A DNA stretch of 64,000 bases from Thiomonas delicata (GTDB taxonomy: Bacteria > Pseudomonadota > Gammaproteobacteria > Burkholderiales > Burkholderiaceae_C): the NCBI RefSeq assembly GCF_900088825.1, contig NZ_LT592171.1:978425-1042424 (forward strand), read 5' to 3'. Position numbers and translations under genes: made by a program. The notes under the pieces are model-generated. The model was not told where the DNA came from and made no database searches. It was given only the letters and a program-made list of their open reading frames with translations. Shown here one piece after another: positions 35,851 through 44,135 of the stretch (position 1 is its first letter; each line of letters starts with the position of its first letter).

Positions 35851-35880
35851 AATCCGCGTGGACTTAATCCGCGTGGACTT
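35851..35880. repeat. Tandem 15-bp direct repeat, two copies
   Basis: AATCCGCGTGGACTT occurs twice in direct succession, 35851-35865 and 35866-35880, in the divergent region upstream of def, ending 26 bases before its ATG. Identity is perfect, so it is either recent or selected; possibly a variable-number repeat in the def leader. Confidence 0.6.
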
Positions 35881-35906
35881 CAAACCGCGGCGACTAGCGA
35901 GGAAAC

Positions 35907-36437
35907 ATGGCAGTTCGAGACATTCTGAAGATGGGCGATGCGCGTCTGCTGCGCATGGCCAAACCCGTATCCGCGTTCGACACCCCCGAACTCCATGCCC
36001 TGATCGCGGACTTGATGGACACCATGAAGGCCGCCGACGGCGCCGGGCTGGCGGCGCCGCAGATCGGCGTCGATCTGGCCGTGGTGATCTTCGGCTTCGC
36101 GCACAACGCGCGCTACCCCGACGCGCCCGAGGTGCCGTTCACGGTGTTGGTGAATCCGCAGATCGAGCCTCTGTCCTCCGCCATGGAGGAGGGCTGGGAG
36201 GGCTGCCTGTCGGTGCCCGGGCTGCGTGGCGTGGTGCCGCGTTTCGCGCATATCCGCTACCGGGGTTTCGACCCCTACGGCGCGCCGATCGACCGCAGCG
36301 TGAGCGGATTCCACGCCCGCGTCGTGCAGCACGAGTGCGACCACCTCATCGGCAAGCTCTACCCGATGCGCATGCGCGATTTCACCCGTTTCGGCTTTCT
36401 CGACGCCCTGGACGTGCCGAACCTGCCGCCGGACTGA
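35907..36437 (+). CDS. def: Peptide deformylase
   Basis: Removes the N-formyl group from nascent proteins; metal enzyme. 176 residues with all three motifs: GAGLAAPQ (45-52), EGCLS (98-102, metal ligand Cys100) and HECDH (142-146, two metal His and catalytic Glu). The start follows GAGGAAAC. It is not next to fmt, so it is probably a second deformylase; the housekeeping def-fmt pair would lie elsewhere. Confidence 0.92.
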   Translation: MAVRDILKMGDARLLRMAKPVSAFDTPELHALIADLMDTMKAADGAGLAAPQIGVDLAVVIFGFAHNARYPDAPEVPFTVLVNPQIEPLSSAMEEGWEGCLSVPGLRGVVPRFAHIRYRGFDPYGAPIDRSVSGFHARVVQHECDHLIGKLYPMRMRDFTRFGFLDALDVPNLPPD

Positions 36438-36468
36438 GGCTGGCATGCGGCGGCAGGGGATTTTTTTC
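36425..36468 (+). terminator. Possible intrinsic terminator after def
   Basis: TGCCGCC (36425-36431) pairs with GGCGGCA (36450-36456) across an 18-base loop that contains the stop codon. A T7 run follows at 36462-36468. The stem is short and the loop long, so confidence is moderate. Confidence 0.4.
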
Positions 36469-36477
36469 GCGGCCAAG

Positions 36478-36503
36478 GAATAAACCGCCGCGCCGGCCGT
36501 CCA
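36478..36503 (+). promoter_or_regulatory. ECF-sigma type promoter for the NTF2/ECF operon
   Basis: GGAAT (36478-36482), 16 bases, then CGTCC (36499-36503). GGAAC/T with a 16-17 base spacer and CGT in the -10 is the common pattern of ECF sigma promoters. It lies 35 bases before the ATG at 36539, upstream of a gene whose neighbours encode an ECF sigma factor and its anti-sigma, so autoregulation is plausible. Confidence 0.45.
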
Positions 36504-36538
36504 TGCAGGTGTTACCAACGCCACTTTGGAGTCATGCG

Positions 36539-37003
36539 ATGAAGGTCCTGCAATCCCTGTCTGTTCCGCGCCTTGCCGTGTCCGTTCTGGCCTTGTCGGC
36601 TGGGTTGGCCTGGAGCACGGCGTATGCCGAAGCGCCAGCCGATGCGGCCAAGGCGCATATCGAGGCGGTCGCCGCCGGTCAGGTGGACGCCATCACCGCC
36701 GCTTACGGGGCCGATGCCGTGCTGGAGTGGGTGGGCGGCCCGCTGGACGGGCGCTACGCCACGATGGACGCCATCAAGGCCGCCTGGACCAAGTTCGCCA
36801 AGGCCAATGGGCCGCTGAAAGCCGACATCGAGCACATGCAGGAAGCCGCCAACCCGAAGGGGGCCACCGTCACCGCCGATGTGGTGTTCAAAGGCAAGAG
36901 CACGGTCCCCGTGCGCTACGTGCTGACCTATCGCGACGGCAAGCTGGTCGATGAAATCTGGCAGATCGACCCCAAGCTCGCGGCCAAGCCGGCCTCCTAC
37001 TGA
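36539..37003 (+). CDS. Secreted SnoaL/NTF2-like protein
   Basis: 154 residues with a clear signal peptide (LAVSVLALSAGLAWSTAYAEA, cleavage near 30). The mature part is an NTF2/SnoaL-like cone fold of about 120 residues (AKAHIEAVAAGQVDAITAAYGADAVLEWVGGPLDG...), related to nuclear transport factor 2 domain proteins often paired with ECF sigma operons. Start chosen at 36539 with GGAG six to seven bases upstream. It precedes an ECF sigma factor by 57 bases and probably belongs to its regulon; ligand unknown. Confidence 0.75.
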   Translation: MKVLQSLSVPRLAVSVLALSAGLAWSTAYAEAPADAAKAHIEAVAAGQVDAITAAYGADAVLEWVGGPLDGRYATMDAIKAAWTKFAKANGPLKADIEHMQEAANPKGATVTADVVFKGKSTVPVRYVLTYRDGKLVDEIWQIDPKLAAKPASY

Positions 37004-37060
37004 CGGCACCGCACAAGCCCCTGGACCGCTCCGGAATGCGAGCCCACCCACGCCCCGGCC

Positions 37061-37594
37061 ATGCTTGACCGCCATCTTCTGCTGACCGAGCAGATTCCGC
37101 ATCTGCGGCGCTATGCGCGGGTCCTGCACGGCGGACGCATGGCCGATGCCGACGACCTGGTTCAGGACACCCTGGAACGCGCGTTCGGCAAATGGGGCCT
37201 GTGGCGCGGGGTCGGCAGCGTGCGGCCCTGGCTGTTTTCCATCATGCACAACCTTTTCGTCGATCAATGCGCGCTGCGCGGCGCACAGGCCACCGAGTCG
37301 CTGGACGACGTGCCGGAGCCCATCCTTCCTCCCAACCAGGAACTGCGGCTGGAGGCGCTGGAGATGCTCGGCGCGCTGCAGCGCCTGCCGGTGTCGCTGC
37401 GCGAAGTCCTGCTGCTGGTGAGCGTGGAAGGGCTGAGCTACGCCGACGCGGCCAAGGCCCTGGGCGTGCCCATCGGCACGGTGATGTCGCGCCTGTCGCG
37501 TGCCCGCACGCGGTTGCGTGAACTGACCTCCGGCGAGCCGGACGGACCACGCCAGTCCTTGCGCGTGATCGAGGGTCAAAGGAGCTTGCGATGA
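37061..37594 (+). CDS. ECF-family RNA polymerase sigma factor
   Basis: 177 residues with sigma region 2 (about 10-75: RRYARVLHGGRMADADDLVQDTLERAF) and region 4 (about 105-160: LPVSLREVLLLVSVEGLSYADAAKALGVPIGTVMSRLSRAR). No region 3, as in ECF factors. Its stop overlaps the anti-sigma start (ATGA). Upstream lies an ECF-like promoter and a secreted NTF2-like protein. The inducing signal is unknown. Confidence 0.92.
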   Translation: MLDRHLLLTEQIPHLRRYARVLHGGRMADADDLVQDTLERAFGKWGLWRGVGSVRPWLFSIMHNLFVDQCALRGAQATESLDDVPEPILPPNQELRLEALEMLGALQRLPVSLREVLLLVSVEGLSYADAAKALGVPIGTVMSRLSRARTRLRELTSGEPDGPRQSLRVIEGQRSLR

Positions 37595-38430
37595 ACCCGG
37601 CCCGCCCCGACCGCGACACCCTCATGGCCTATGTGGATGGCCAGCTTGCGCCGGCGCGCTGCGCCGAGGTCGAGCGCTGGGCTGCGCAGGATTCGGCGTT
37701 CGCCGCCGAAATCGTTGCCTTGCGGGCCCAGAACCAGGCCTTGCGCAATGCGCTCGATCCTTTGCTCGACGAGCCCGTTCCCGCGCGCCTGCTGTTGCAG
37801 CGGGAACGACCGGCGCGGTCCTGGGCGAGGGTGGCGTCCATGGCCTTGTGGCTGGGCGCCAGCGCGCTCGCGGGGAGCCTGGCCACGCGCGCCGTCATGC
37901 TCGGCCAGGAAAACGTCGTGGCGCAGGCCCAGGGCGAAGGCACGATGAACTTCGTGCGCCAGGCCGAACTGGCCTACGCGGTCTATACGCCCGATGTGCG
38001 CCGGCCCGTGGAGGTTCGCAACGGCGCCGACCTCACCACCTGGCTGTCGCGCCGACTGCAGCGCCCCATCGTCGCGCCCGACGCGCTGCCTGGCGGCCTG
38101 GTGCTCATGGGCGGGCGCCTGCTGCCGGGCATGCCGGGCAAGCCGGCGGCCCAGCTCATGTATCAGGACGCCCAGGGCCGGCGCATCACTGTGTTTCTGC
38201 GCGCCATGGCCAAGCCCACGGCGGAGACAGCGTTTCGCATCGTCGACAACCATGGCACCACCACCTTCTACTGGGTGGATCACAACTGGGGCTACGCCCT
38301 CACCGGCGAGCTTTCCCGCGCCCAGATGCTCGACGCCGCGCGCGCCCTCTACCTGCGCTATGCGCCGCACGCGACGCACGAACCGGCGGGCGTCGAGGCT
38401 CCGGCGGCGGCGAAGCGTCCCCTGTCCTGA
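37591..38430 (+). CDS. Transmembrane anti-sigma factor
   Basis: 279 residues. The N-terminal cytoplasmic part (1-70: DRDTLMAYVDGQLAPARCAEVERWAAQD) has the anti-sigma fold but no HxxxCxxC zinc motif. A single membrane helix follows (about 78-104), then a periplasmic domain of about 175 residues that would sense the signal. The ATG overlaps the sigma stop, so the pair is translationally coupled. Good fit to ECF/anti-sigma pairs. Confidence 0.8.
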   Translation: MNPARPDRDTLMAYVDGQLAPARCAEVERWAAQDSAFAAEIVALRAQNQALRNALDPLLDEPVPARLLLQRERPARSWARVASMALWLGASALAGSLATRAVMLGQENVVAQAQGEGTMNFVRQAELAYAVYTPDVRRPVEVRNGADLTTWLSRRLQRPIVAPDALPGGLVLMGGRLLPGMPGKPAAQLMYQDAQGRRITVFLRAMAKPTAETAFRIVDNHGTTTFYWVDHNWGYALTGELSRAQMLDAARALYLRYAPHATHEPAGVEAPAAAKRPLS

Positions 38431-38524
38431 TAGGGGTCGCGCGCGGCGCAACCGTCCCGGAAGCCCCGATTTTTCTGGCGTGTTGACGCGTCTTTTTCCC
38501 ACCCACTCACCGATCTCACCGACC

Positions 38525-39331
38525 ATGCACAAGATCCAATCCATGCCTTCGCGCCCGGTTCCCTCCCGCCGCCTGGCCTTGCAGGCCGGCGTCGGCCTTG
38601 CGCTCGCAGGCTTCGTCCCCGCCGCGCTGGCGCAGACGCCGGCCGTGCTCAAGGTCTACGGTCCCGGCGGCCCCGCGCCGGCCATGAAGGAAGCCGCGGC
38701 CGCGTTCGAGAAGGCCACCGGGGTCAAGGTGGACGTCACGGCCGGCCCCACGCCCAAGTGGATCGACGCCGCCCGCGCCGATGCCGACCTCGTTTACTCC
38801 GGCTCCGAAACCATGATGAGCGACTTTGTCGCCGCGATGAACGGGCAGATCGACAGCGCCGACGTCATCCCCCTTTACCTGCGGCCGCTGTCCATCCTGG
38901 TGCGTCCGGGCAACCCGCGCCGTATCCGCGGCTTCAAGGATCTGCTCAAGCCCGGCGTGAAAGTGCTGGTGGTCAACGGCGCCGGGCAGAACGGCGTGTG
39001 GGAAGACGCCGCCGGCCGCCTGGGCGACATCCGTACCGTGCGCGCATTGCGCAGGAACATCGTCGCCTACCCCGGCAACAGCGCACTGGCCCGCCAGCAG
39101 TGGATCGATCAGCCCGACATCGACGCCTGGCTGATCTGGAACATCTGGCAGGTTTCCAACCCGACGCTCGCGGAGCAGGTGGCGGTGGAGGCACCCTACC
39201 GCATCTACCGCGACACCGGCATTGCCCCCACCACGCGCGGCAAGCAGCTACCCGCGGCGCGGCAGTTCATCGACTTTCTGCAGGGCAAGCAGGGCGCGGC
39301 CATCTTCAAGCGCTGGGGCTGGATGACGTAG
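38525..39331 (+). CDS. AcfC-like periplasmic substrate-binding protein
   Basis: 268 residues. The N-terminus contains SRRLALQAGVGLALAGF, a twin-arginine-type signal, with cleavage after LAQ (about 37). The mature protein is a type II binding fold resembling accessory colonization factor AcfC and molybdate/sulfate-type binding proteins: LKVYGPGGPAPAMKEAA, SGSETMMSDF, LVVNGAGQNGVWED, WLIWNIWQVSNP. No ABC permease or ATPase is next to it, so it is an orphan; the ligand is unknown (an anion is plausible by family). Confidence 0.8.
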   Translation: MHKIQSMPSRPVPSRRLALQAGVGLALAGFVPAALAQTPAVLKVYGPGGPAPAMKEAAAAFEKATGVKVDVTAGPTPKWIDAARADADLVYSGSETMMSDFVAAMNGQIDSADVIPLYLRPLSILVRPGNPRRIRGFKDLLKPGVKVLVVNGAGQNGVWEDAAGRLGDIRTVRALRRNIVAYPGNSALARQQWIDQPDIDAWLIWNIWQVSNPTLAEQVAVEAPYRIYRDTGIAPTTRGKQLPAARQFIDFLQGKQGAAIFKRWGWMT

Positions 39332-39701
39332 GGCTTCTGAGCGCCCCCAGGGCCGGGCTGCGTCCAGCCCGCTCCCCGTGGGGGTCAACGAAACTTGGGG
39401 CGGCCCGGCGTTTCCTTGAGAGCCAAGGTCGTTCCATCCGACGGCTGGGCATTCTTGGCATTGGTGCCTGGTTGCTGCCGGCCGTGGCGCGCATCGATTT
39501 CATCATGCGCGTGCGCTGAACTGACGCGTACGCGCGTCGTGACCGACAGTTCCCTGCCATGAACCCGCATTCTTGCGCCAAGCTTAAGGCCCAGCACTTT
39601 ATTCGCGGGTGTTGATCTCATCCACGTAGACCTGCCAGCCTTGCGCCCGGCAGGTGGGTTCCCGCAAGCCTGTGCGGGAGCGACACGAGCGGGAGACGGC
39701 C
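39332..39701. other. 370-bp gap holding repeat copy 2 and the leader of the next gene
   Basis: Contains the dispersed repeat at 39338-39422 and a perfect 7-bp stem with 6-base loop (39660-39679, TCCCGCA/TGCGGGA) shortly before the next gene. Otherwise no gene is evident; a 253-codon frame running through here is a shadow of the acfC-like gene. Confidence 0.5.
39338..39422 (+). repeat. Dispersed repeat, copy 2 (after the acfC-like gene)
   Basis: Begins CTGAGCGCCCCCAGGG, a variable GC-rich block, then CCCCGTGGGGGTCAACG, AAACTTGGGGCGGCCCGGCG and TTTCCTTGAGAG. Same block order as copy 1 at 28407-28485. It starts seven bases after the acfC-like stop codon, as copy 1 starts at the end of pta, so both sit at 3' ends of genes. 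Confidence 0.75.
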
Positions 39702-42557
39702 ATGAACCACACGCTGATGGCCACCGGGGCCTTACCGACCGCCGGCGGCGTGGATGTGCCGGCCCGGTTGCTGGGTCTGGTGCGCGAAACCTATCTGGAG
39801 TTGAACCGGCAGTCGGCCAGGCCGGTGGCGGTGGACCTCGATACGGCGCTCGACCGCGACCTGGGCCTCGACAGCCTGGCGCGGGTGGAGTTGCTGATGC
39901 GCATCGAGCGTGCCTTCGGCCGCCGCCTGCCCGAGGCGCTGCTCGCCCAGGCGCAAACTCCGCGTGATTTGCTGGCCGCCCTGCAGTTGGCCCCCGATCA
40001 GGCTGCGCCCCTGGCCCGTGCCCATTCGGCAACGCAAGAGGCAATGCACGACCCAGCGGACCGCCCGGTCCACGCCACGACACTGCTCGAGATGCTGGAC
40101 TGGCATGTCCGGCGCCACCCCGACCGCATCCAACTGGTACTGCTGTCCGACATGGGTGAAACCCCGTTCACCTATACCGAGCTGCTGCGCGGTGCCCGCA
40201 CGGTCGCGGCGCGGCTGCAGCAGCTGGGGGTGACGCCGCAGCAGACCGTGGCCATCATGCTGCCGACCTGCGCCGATTACTTTTTCAGCTACTTCGGCAT
40301 CCTGCTGGCCGGAGCGGTGCCGGTGCCGATTTATCCGCCCACGCGCTTGTCGCAAATCGAAGACCATGTCAGGCGTCATGCGCGCATCCTGGCCAATGCC
40401 CGCGCCCAGGTGCTGATCACGGTGGCCGAGGCGATGCCCGTGGCGCATTTGCTCGAAGCCCTGGTGCCCGGTCTGCGCGGTGTCATCACGCCGCAGCACG
40501 CGACGCAGGGGCTTGCGGCGTGGCAGCCGGTGCCGGTGCTGGCGGGTGACATCGCCTTCATCCAGTACACCTCCGGCAGTACCGGCGACCCGAAGGGCGT
40601 GGCGCTGACCCATGCCAATCTGCTGGCGAATATCCGCGCCATCGGCGAAGTGCTGCAACTCACCACCGACGACGTGTTCGTCAGCTGGCTGCCGCTGTAC
40701 CACGACATGGGTTTGATCGGCGCCTGGCTGTGCAGCCTGTACACCGGCAACCGCCTGGTGGTGATGTCGCCGCTGGCGTTTTTGCTGCGCCCGCAGGACT
40801 GGCTGTGGGCCATCCATCGCCACCACGGCACCCACACCGCGGCGCCCAATTTCGGCTATGAACTGTGCCTGCGCCATATACGCGAGCAGGACATCGACGG
40901 GCTCGATCTGAGCAGCCTGCGCGTGGCCGCCAACGGCGCCGAGCCCGTGGGCCCGGAAACCGTCACCCGGTTCACCGAGCGCTTCGCCGCGCATGGTCTG
41001 CAGCCTCAGGCCATGACCCCGGTGTACGGCCTGGCGGAGTCCACCGTGGCGCTGCTGATTTCAAGGCCGGAGAACATGCCGCAGGTGGACTTCGTCGACC
41101 GCGTCGTGTTCGAGCGCGAGCACCGCGCCCAGCCCGCCGTCTACCACGACCCGCACGCATTGCGCTTCATTTCCTGCGGCCATCCGCTGCCCGGTCACCG
41201 CGTGCGCCTTGTGGACGCCGCTGGCGTCGAGGTACCCGATCGCATCGAGGGCCGGCTGGAATTCCAGGGCCCATCGACCATGGCCGGCTACTACCGCAGG
41301 CCTGACGAATCCCGCAGGCTGATTCACGACGGCTGGCTCGACAGCGGCGACCGCGCTTACCGTGCCGAGGGCGAGATCTACATCACCGGGCGTGTGAAAG
41401 ACATCATCATCCGCGGCGGTCGCAACCTCTACCCCCACGAGATCGAGCAGGCCGTGGGCGAGTTGCCGGGCGTGCGCAAGGGCTGTGTGGTGGCCTTCGG
41501 CAGCGCCGACCCCATCAGCGGCACCGAGCGCCTGGTGCTGCTGGCCGAAACCCGCGAAAGCGGCTCGCAGGCACGCGCGCGGCTGCGCGAGGCAGTGCAG
41601 CGGCGCGTCGTTGACGTGCTCGGCGAACCGGCCGACACCGTGGTGCTGGCGCCGCCGCATACGGTGCGCAAAACCTCCAGCGGCAAGCTGCGTCGCGCCG
41701 CCACGCGCGAGCTGTTCGAGCGCGGCGACATCGGCGCCCATTCGCGTCCAGTGTGGCGGCAGTTCGCCAGCCTGGGCTGGAATGCCGCGGCGCTGCGCGG
41801 CCGCCAAGCCGCCTCGCAGGCCGGCCACATGGCTTACGCCGCCTGGTTCTGGCTGGTGTTCGCGCTGGTGGCGCCACCAGCCTGGCTGGCCGTGGCGCTG
41901 GCCCCGGACCCGGCGCGCGCCTGGGCGCGGGCGCGGGTTGCGGCACGCCTGCTGCTGCGCGGCGCCGGGCTGAAGCTGCGCGTGCGCGGGTTGGAGGCCG
42001 TGCCGCTGCAAGCGCATATCGTCGTCGCCAACCATGCCAGCGACCTCGACGCGCTGATGCTGCTGGCGGCGCTGCCGGCGCCGCACCGCTTCGTCGCCAA
42101 GCGCGAATTGCTGCGCAATCCCGCGGTGCGCATTTTTCTGCAGAGGCTCGGCACGGTGTTCGTCGAGCGCTTCGACGCGCAACGCAGCGTGGCCGATGCT
42201 CACCACCTGACCGAGCTGGCAACGCGGGGCGTGTCGCTGTGCGTGTTTCCGGAAGGGACGTTCCGGCCCGAGCCGGGTCTGCTGGGCTTTCACCTCGGTC
42301 CCTTTGAGGCCGCGGTGCAGGCGCGCATCGCCGTGGTTCCCGCCACCCTGCAGGATACCCGCAAGGTATTGGGCGATGGTGAGCGCCTGCCGCATCACCA
42401 CCCGGTCCAGCTCGATTTCGACGCACCGATCCGCGCCGCCCAAGCGCCGGTCGAACCCTTCACCGCCGCCGTGGCGCTGCGCGACGCGGCGCGTGCGGCA
42501 ATGTCGCAGCGCCTGGGCGAGAAGGGGGAGGGCGCTGCCGTCGGCGCAACCCCGTGA
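39702..42557 (+). CDS. ACP-AMP ligase-acyltransferase fusion
   Basis: 951 residues with three enzymatic parts. (1) Acyl carrier domain, about 17-95, with the phosphopantetheine site GLDSLA (Ser58). (2) Acyl-AMP ligase of FAAL type, about 130-690, with P-loop YTSGSTGDPKG, YGLAEST, DRAYRAEGEIYITGRVKD and the catalytic-Lys end KTSSGKLRR. (3) PlsC-type 1-acylglycerol-phosphate acyltransferase, about 730-950, with NHASDLDAL (HX4D) and FPEGTFR. E. coli Aas joins the last two parts in reverse order without an ACP. The product would activate a fatty acid, load its own ACP and transfer it to a lysolipid. Start at 39702 after GGGAGA. Confidence 0.88.
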   Translation: MNHTLMATGALPTAGGVDVPARLLGLVRETYLELNRQSARPVAVDLDTALDRDLGLDSLARVELLMRIERAFGRRLPEALLAQAQTPRDLLAALQLAPDQAAPLARAHSATQEAMHDPADRPVHATTLLEMLDWHVRRHPDRIQLVLLSDMGETPFTYTELLRGARTVAARLQQLGVTPQQTVAIMLPTCADYFFSYFGILLAGAVPVPIYPPTRLSQIEDHVRRHARILANARAQVLITVAEAMPVAHLLEALVPGLRGVITPQHATQGLAAWQPVPVLAGDIAFIQYTSGSTGDPKGVALTHANLLANIRAIGEVLQLTTDDVFVSWLPLYHDMGLIGAWLCSLYTGNRLVVMSPLAFLLRPQDWLWAIHRHHGTHTAAPNFGYELCLRHIREQDIDGLDLSSLRVAANGAEPVGPETVTRFTERFAAHGLQPQAMTPVYGLAESTVALLISRPENMPQVDFVDRVVFEREHRAQPAVYHDPHALRFISCGHPLPGHRVRLVDAAGVEVPDRIEGRLEFQGPSTMAGYYRRPDESRRLIHDGWLDSGDRAYRAEGEIYITGRVKDIIIRGGRNLYPHEIEQAVGELPGVRKGCVVAFGSADPISGTERLVLLAETRESGSQARARLREAVQRRVVDVLGEPADTVVLAPPHTVRKTSSGKLRRAATRELFERGDIGAHSRPVWRQFASLGWNAAALRGRQAASQAGHMAYAAWFWLVFALVAPPAWLAVALAPDPARAWARARVAARLLLRGAGLKLRVRGLEAVPLQAHIVVANHASDLDALMLLAALPAPHRFVAKRELLRNPAVRIFLQRLGTVFVERFDAQRSVADAHHLTELATRGVSLCVFPEGTFRPEPGLLGFHLGPFEAAVQARIAVVPATLQDTRKVLGDGERLPHHHPVQLDFDAPIRAAQAPVEPFTAAVALRDAARAAMSQRLGEKGEGAAVGATP

Positions 42558-42626
42558 TGGCTCCCGCCGCTGTCGCCTCGCCAGACGAATCCCCATTTCC
42601 CGCAAGCTCAACCACTGCACCAGCCC

Positions 42627-43046
42627 ATGACCGACACCGCAAATGCCAATGACTCCGGGGCGAACGACGCCAGCAAGATCGATCTGCAAGCCGCCTGGAT
42701 CCGTCGTTCCACGGCCGACATCCAGGCCTTCGTCGAAGGCCTGGCCGCGCGCCTGGAGGGCGACCTTCCGGGGCAGGTGGATGTCGTGCGCAAGCGCGAC
42801 GGCCTGTTCGCCAAGGCCAGCCATGTGCAGAGCATCGTGGTGCGGACCGAGGACTTCCATTACCTGCTCGACAAACAGCCCTCAGGCGTGCGCACGCAGC
42901 GGGCCAGGGTGGTGGGCGGCGTCATCCTCAAGCGCGAGGACCTGAGTCTGGCGGCATGGATGGAAAACCTGCTTGCCGCCTTGTTCTCGCAGTCCGGCGA
43001 GTTGCAGCATGCCAGCCAGTCGCTGCACGATTTTTTGATGAACTGA
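42627..43046 (+). CDS. Hypothetical cytoplasmic protein in the YbjQ/PspA operon
   Basis: 139 residues, no signal peptide or membrane helix. The N-terminal ~20 residues are polar and probably disordered; about 22-100 is predicted alpha/beta (FVEGLAARLEGDLPGQVDVVRKRDGLFAK... VVRTEDFHYLLDK). I do not recognise the family. It lies 69 bases after the ACP-ligase-acyltransferase gene and 24 bases before the YbjQ gene, so it is probably part of the same transcription unit. Confidence 0.6.
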   Translation: MTDTANANDSGANDASKIDLQAAWIRRSTADIQAFVEGLAARLEGDLPGQVDVVRKRDGLFAKASHVQSIVVRTEDFHYLLDKQPSGVRTQRARVVGGVILKREDLSLAAWMENLLAALFSQSGELQHASQSLHDFLMN

Positions 43047-43070
43047 ACCCGCACACCACAGGAGAGCCGC

Positions 43071-44091
43071 ATGTCGATCTGGGATCAACTCAAGCAACGC
43101 CTCGAGGATGTGGCGCAGGACGCGCGGCATGCGGTGGACGGGCTGACATCCACCGCCCGCAATCTGGCGGCTCCGCGCGGCCTCACGCCCGACGAAGTGG
43201 CGCGGCAACAGGCCTGGGCCGAGGCCCTGCCGCATGCCGACCTGCCCGCTTTCGTCAGGGCGAGGTTGGGTGCCACGGCGCGGCGCGAGCTGCCCTGGAT
43301 CAGTACCGCGACCCCAGCCGAGATGCTGGCGCAACGCAGCCACGGCATCGAGCCCGTGGGCACGGTCACGGGCAATTGCTGGTATCACTTCGGCTATTCC
43401 TGGTCCGACGGGCAGTACGACGGCTGGCACCGGGCCATCGACCGCCTGCGCCTGGAAGCCACATTCCTGGGTGCGAATGCCGTGGTGGACGTGCAGCTCC
43501 ACGGGCAGCGCGGGCAGAACCCGACCGACATGGACTATGCCCTGAGCGGCACCGCGGTGCGCATCCGCGGCCTGCCGCCGTCGATCGAGCCGGCGCTGGC
43601 CACGGTGTCGGCGCTGCATTTCGTGCGCCTGCTGGACGACGGCGCGGTGCCGGTGGGCATCGCCATCGGCGCCCACTTCGACTGGTACATCGCCGGGGCG
43701 CAGTCCTATGCAAGCCTTGCCCCTTATGGCCGGCAGGGCTTCAGGCCCGGGCTTGGCTATGGCGGCGGTTATGGCAACGCTGGCGTCGGCAATCCGTGGA
43801 TGAATGCGGAACTCACCGACCTTTCGGCCTTTCAGCAGCATGTGCGGCGCAGCGCTGGAGCATTTGCGCAGCGACGGCCAGCGCCTGCAGGCCTCGGTGC
43901 TGGCGCACACGCAGTATTCCGAGCTGTTCCGCGAAGAGGGCGGCAACGAGGAGCCGCCGCGCTACCTCTGCCGTCACATCGCCATCGGCACGGCCGTGGC
44001 TTACGACCGCGGCCGCCTGCCCAAGGTCAGCCTGAGGCCGACGTTCAGTCTGGCCGACCGCCAACTCGAAGTCCCGCCGACTCAGCCTTGA
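43071..44091 (+). pseudogene. YbjQ/UPF0145-type protein gene with frameshift
   Basis: Encodes a heavy-metal-binding-domain (YbjQ-like) protein; the N-terminal part reads GIEPVGTVTGNCWYHFGYSW and AVVDVQLHGQRG. The frame is coherent to about codon 257 (NAELTDLSAFQQHV, near 43840), after which the sensible sequence (EHLRSDGQRLQASVLAHTQYS... HIAIGTAVAYDRG) is in the +1 frame and ends at 44091. In the sequence as given, the original frame stays open by chance and runs into the next gene to 44981 as one 636-codon frame. A one-base insertion or two-base loss near 43840-43855 (or a longer indel not divisible by three) explains it: real mutation or read error. Confidence 0.7.
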
Positions 44092-44135
44092 ATCCAGCCT
44101 CCACCCCAGCCTTCATCCCAGCCGGACGACCCATC

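Noticed and set aside
38758-39519. 253-codon frame across the acfC-like gene and the repeat
   Set aside because: Shadow frame of the binding-protein gene; useful only because its end shows the same LGAARRFLES translation as the Pta tail.
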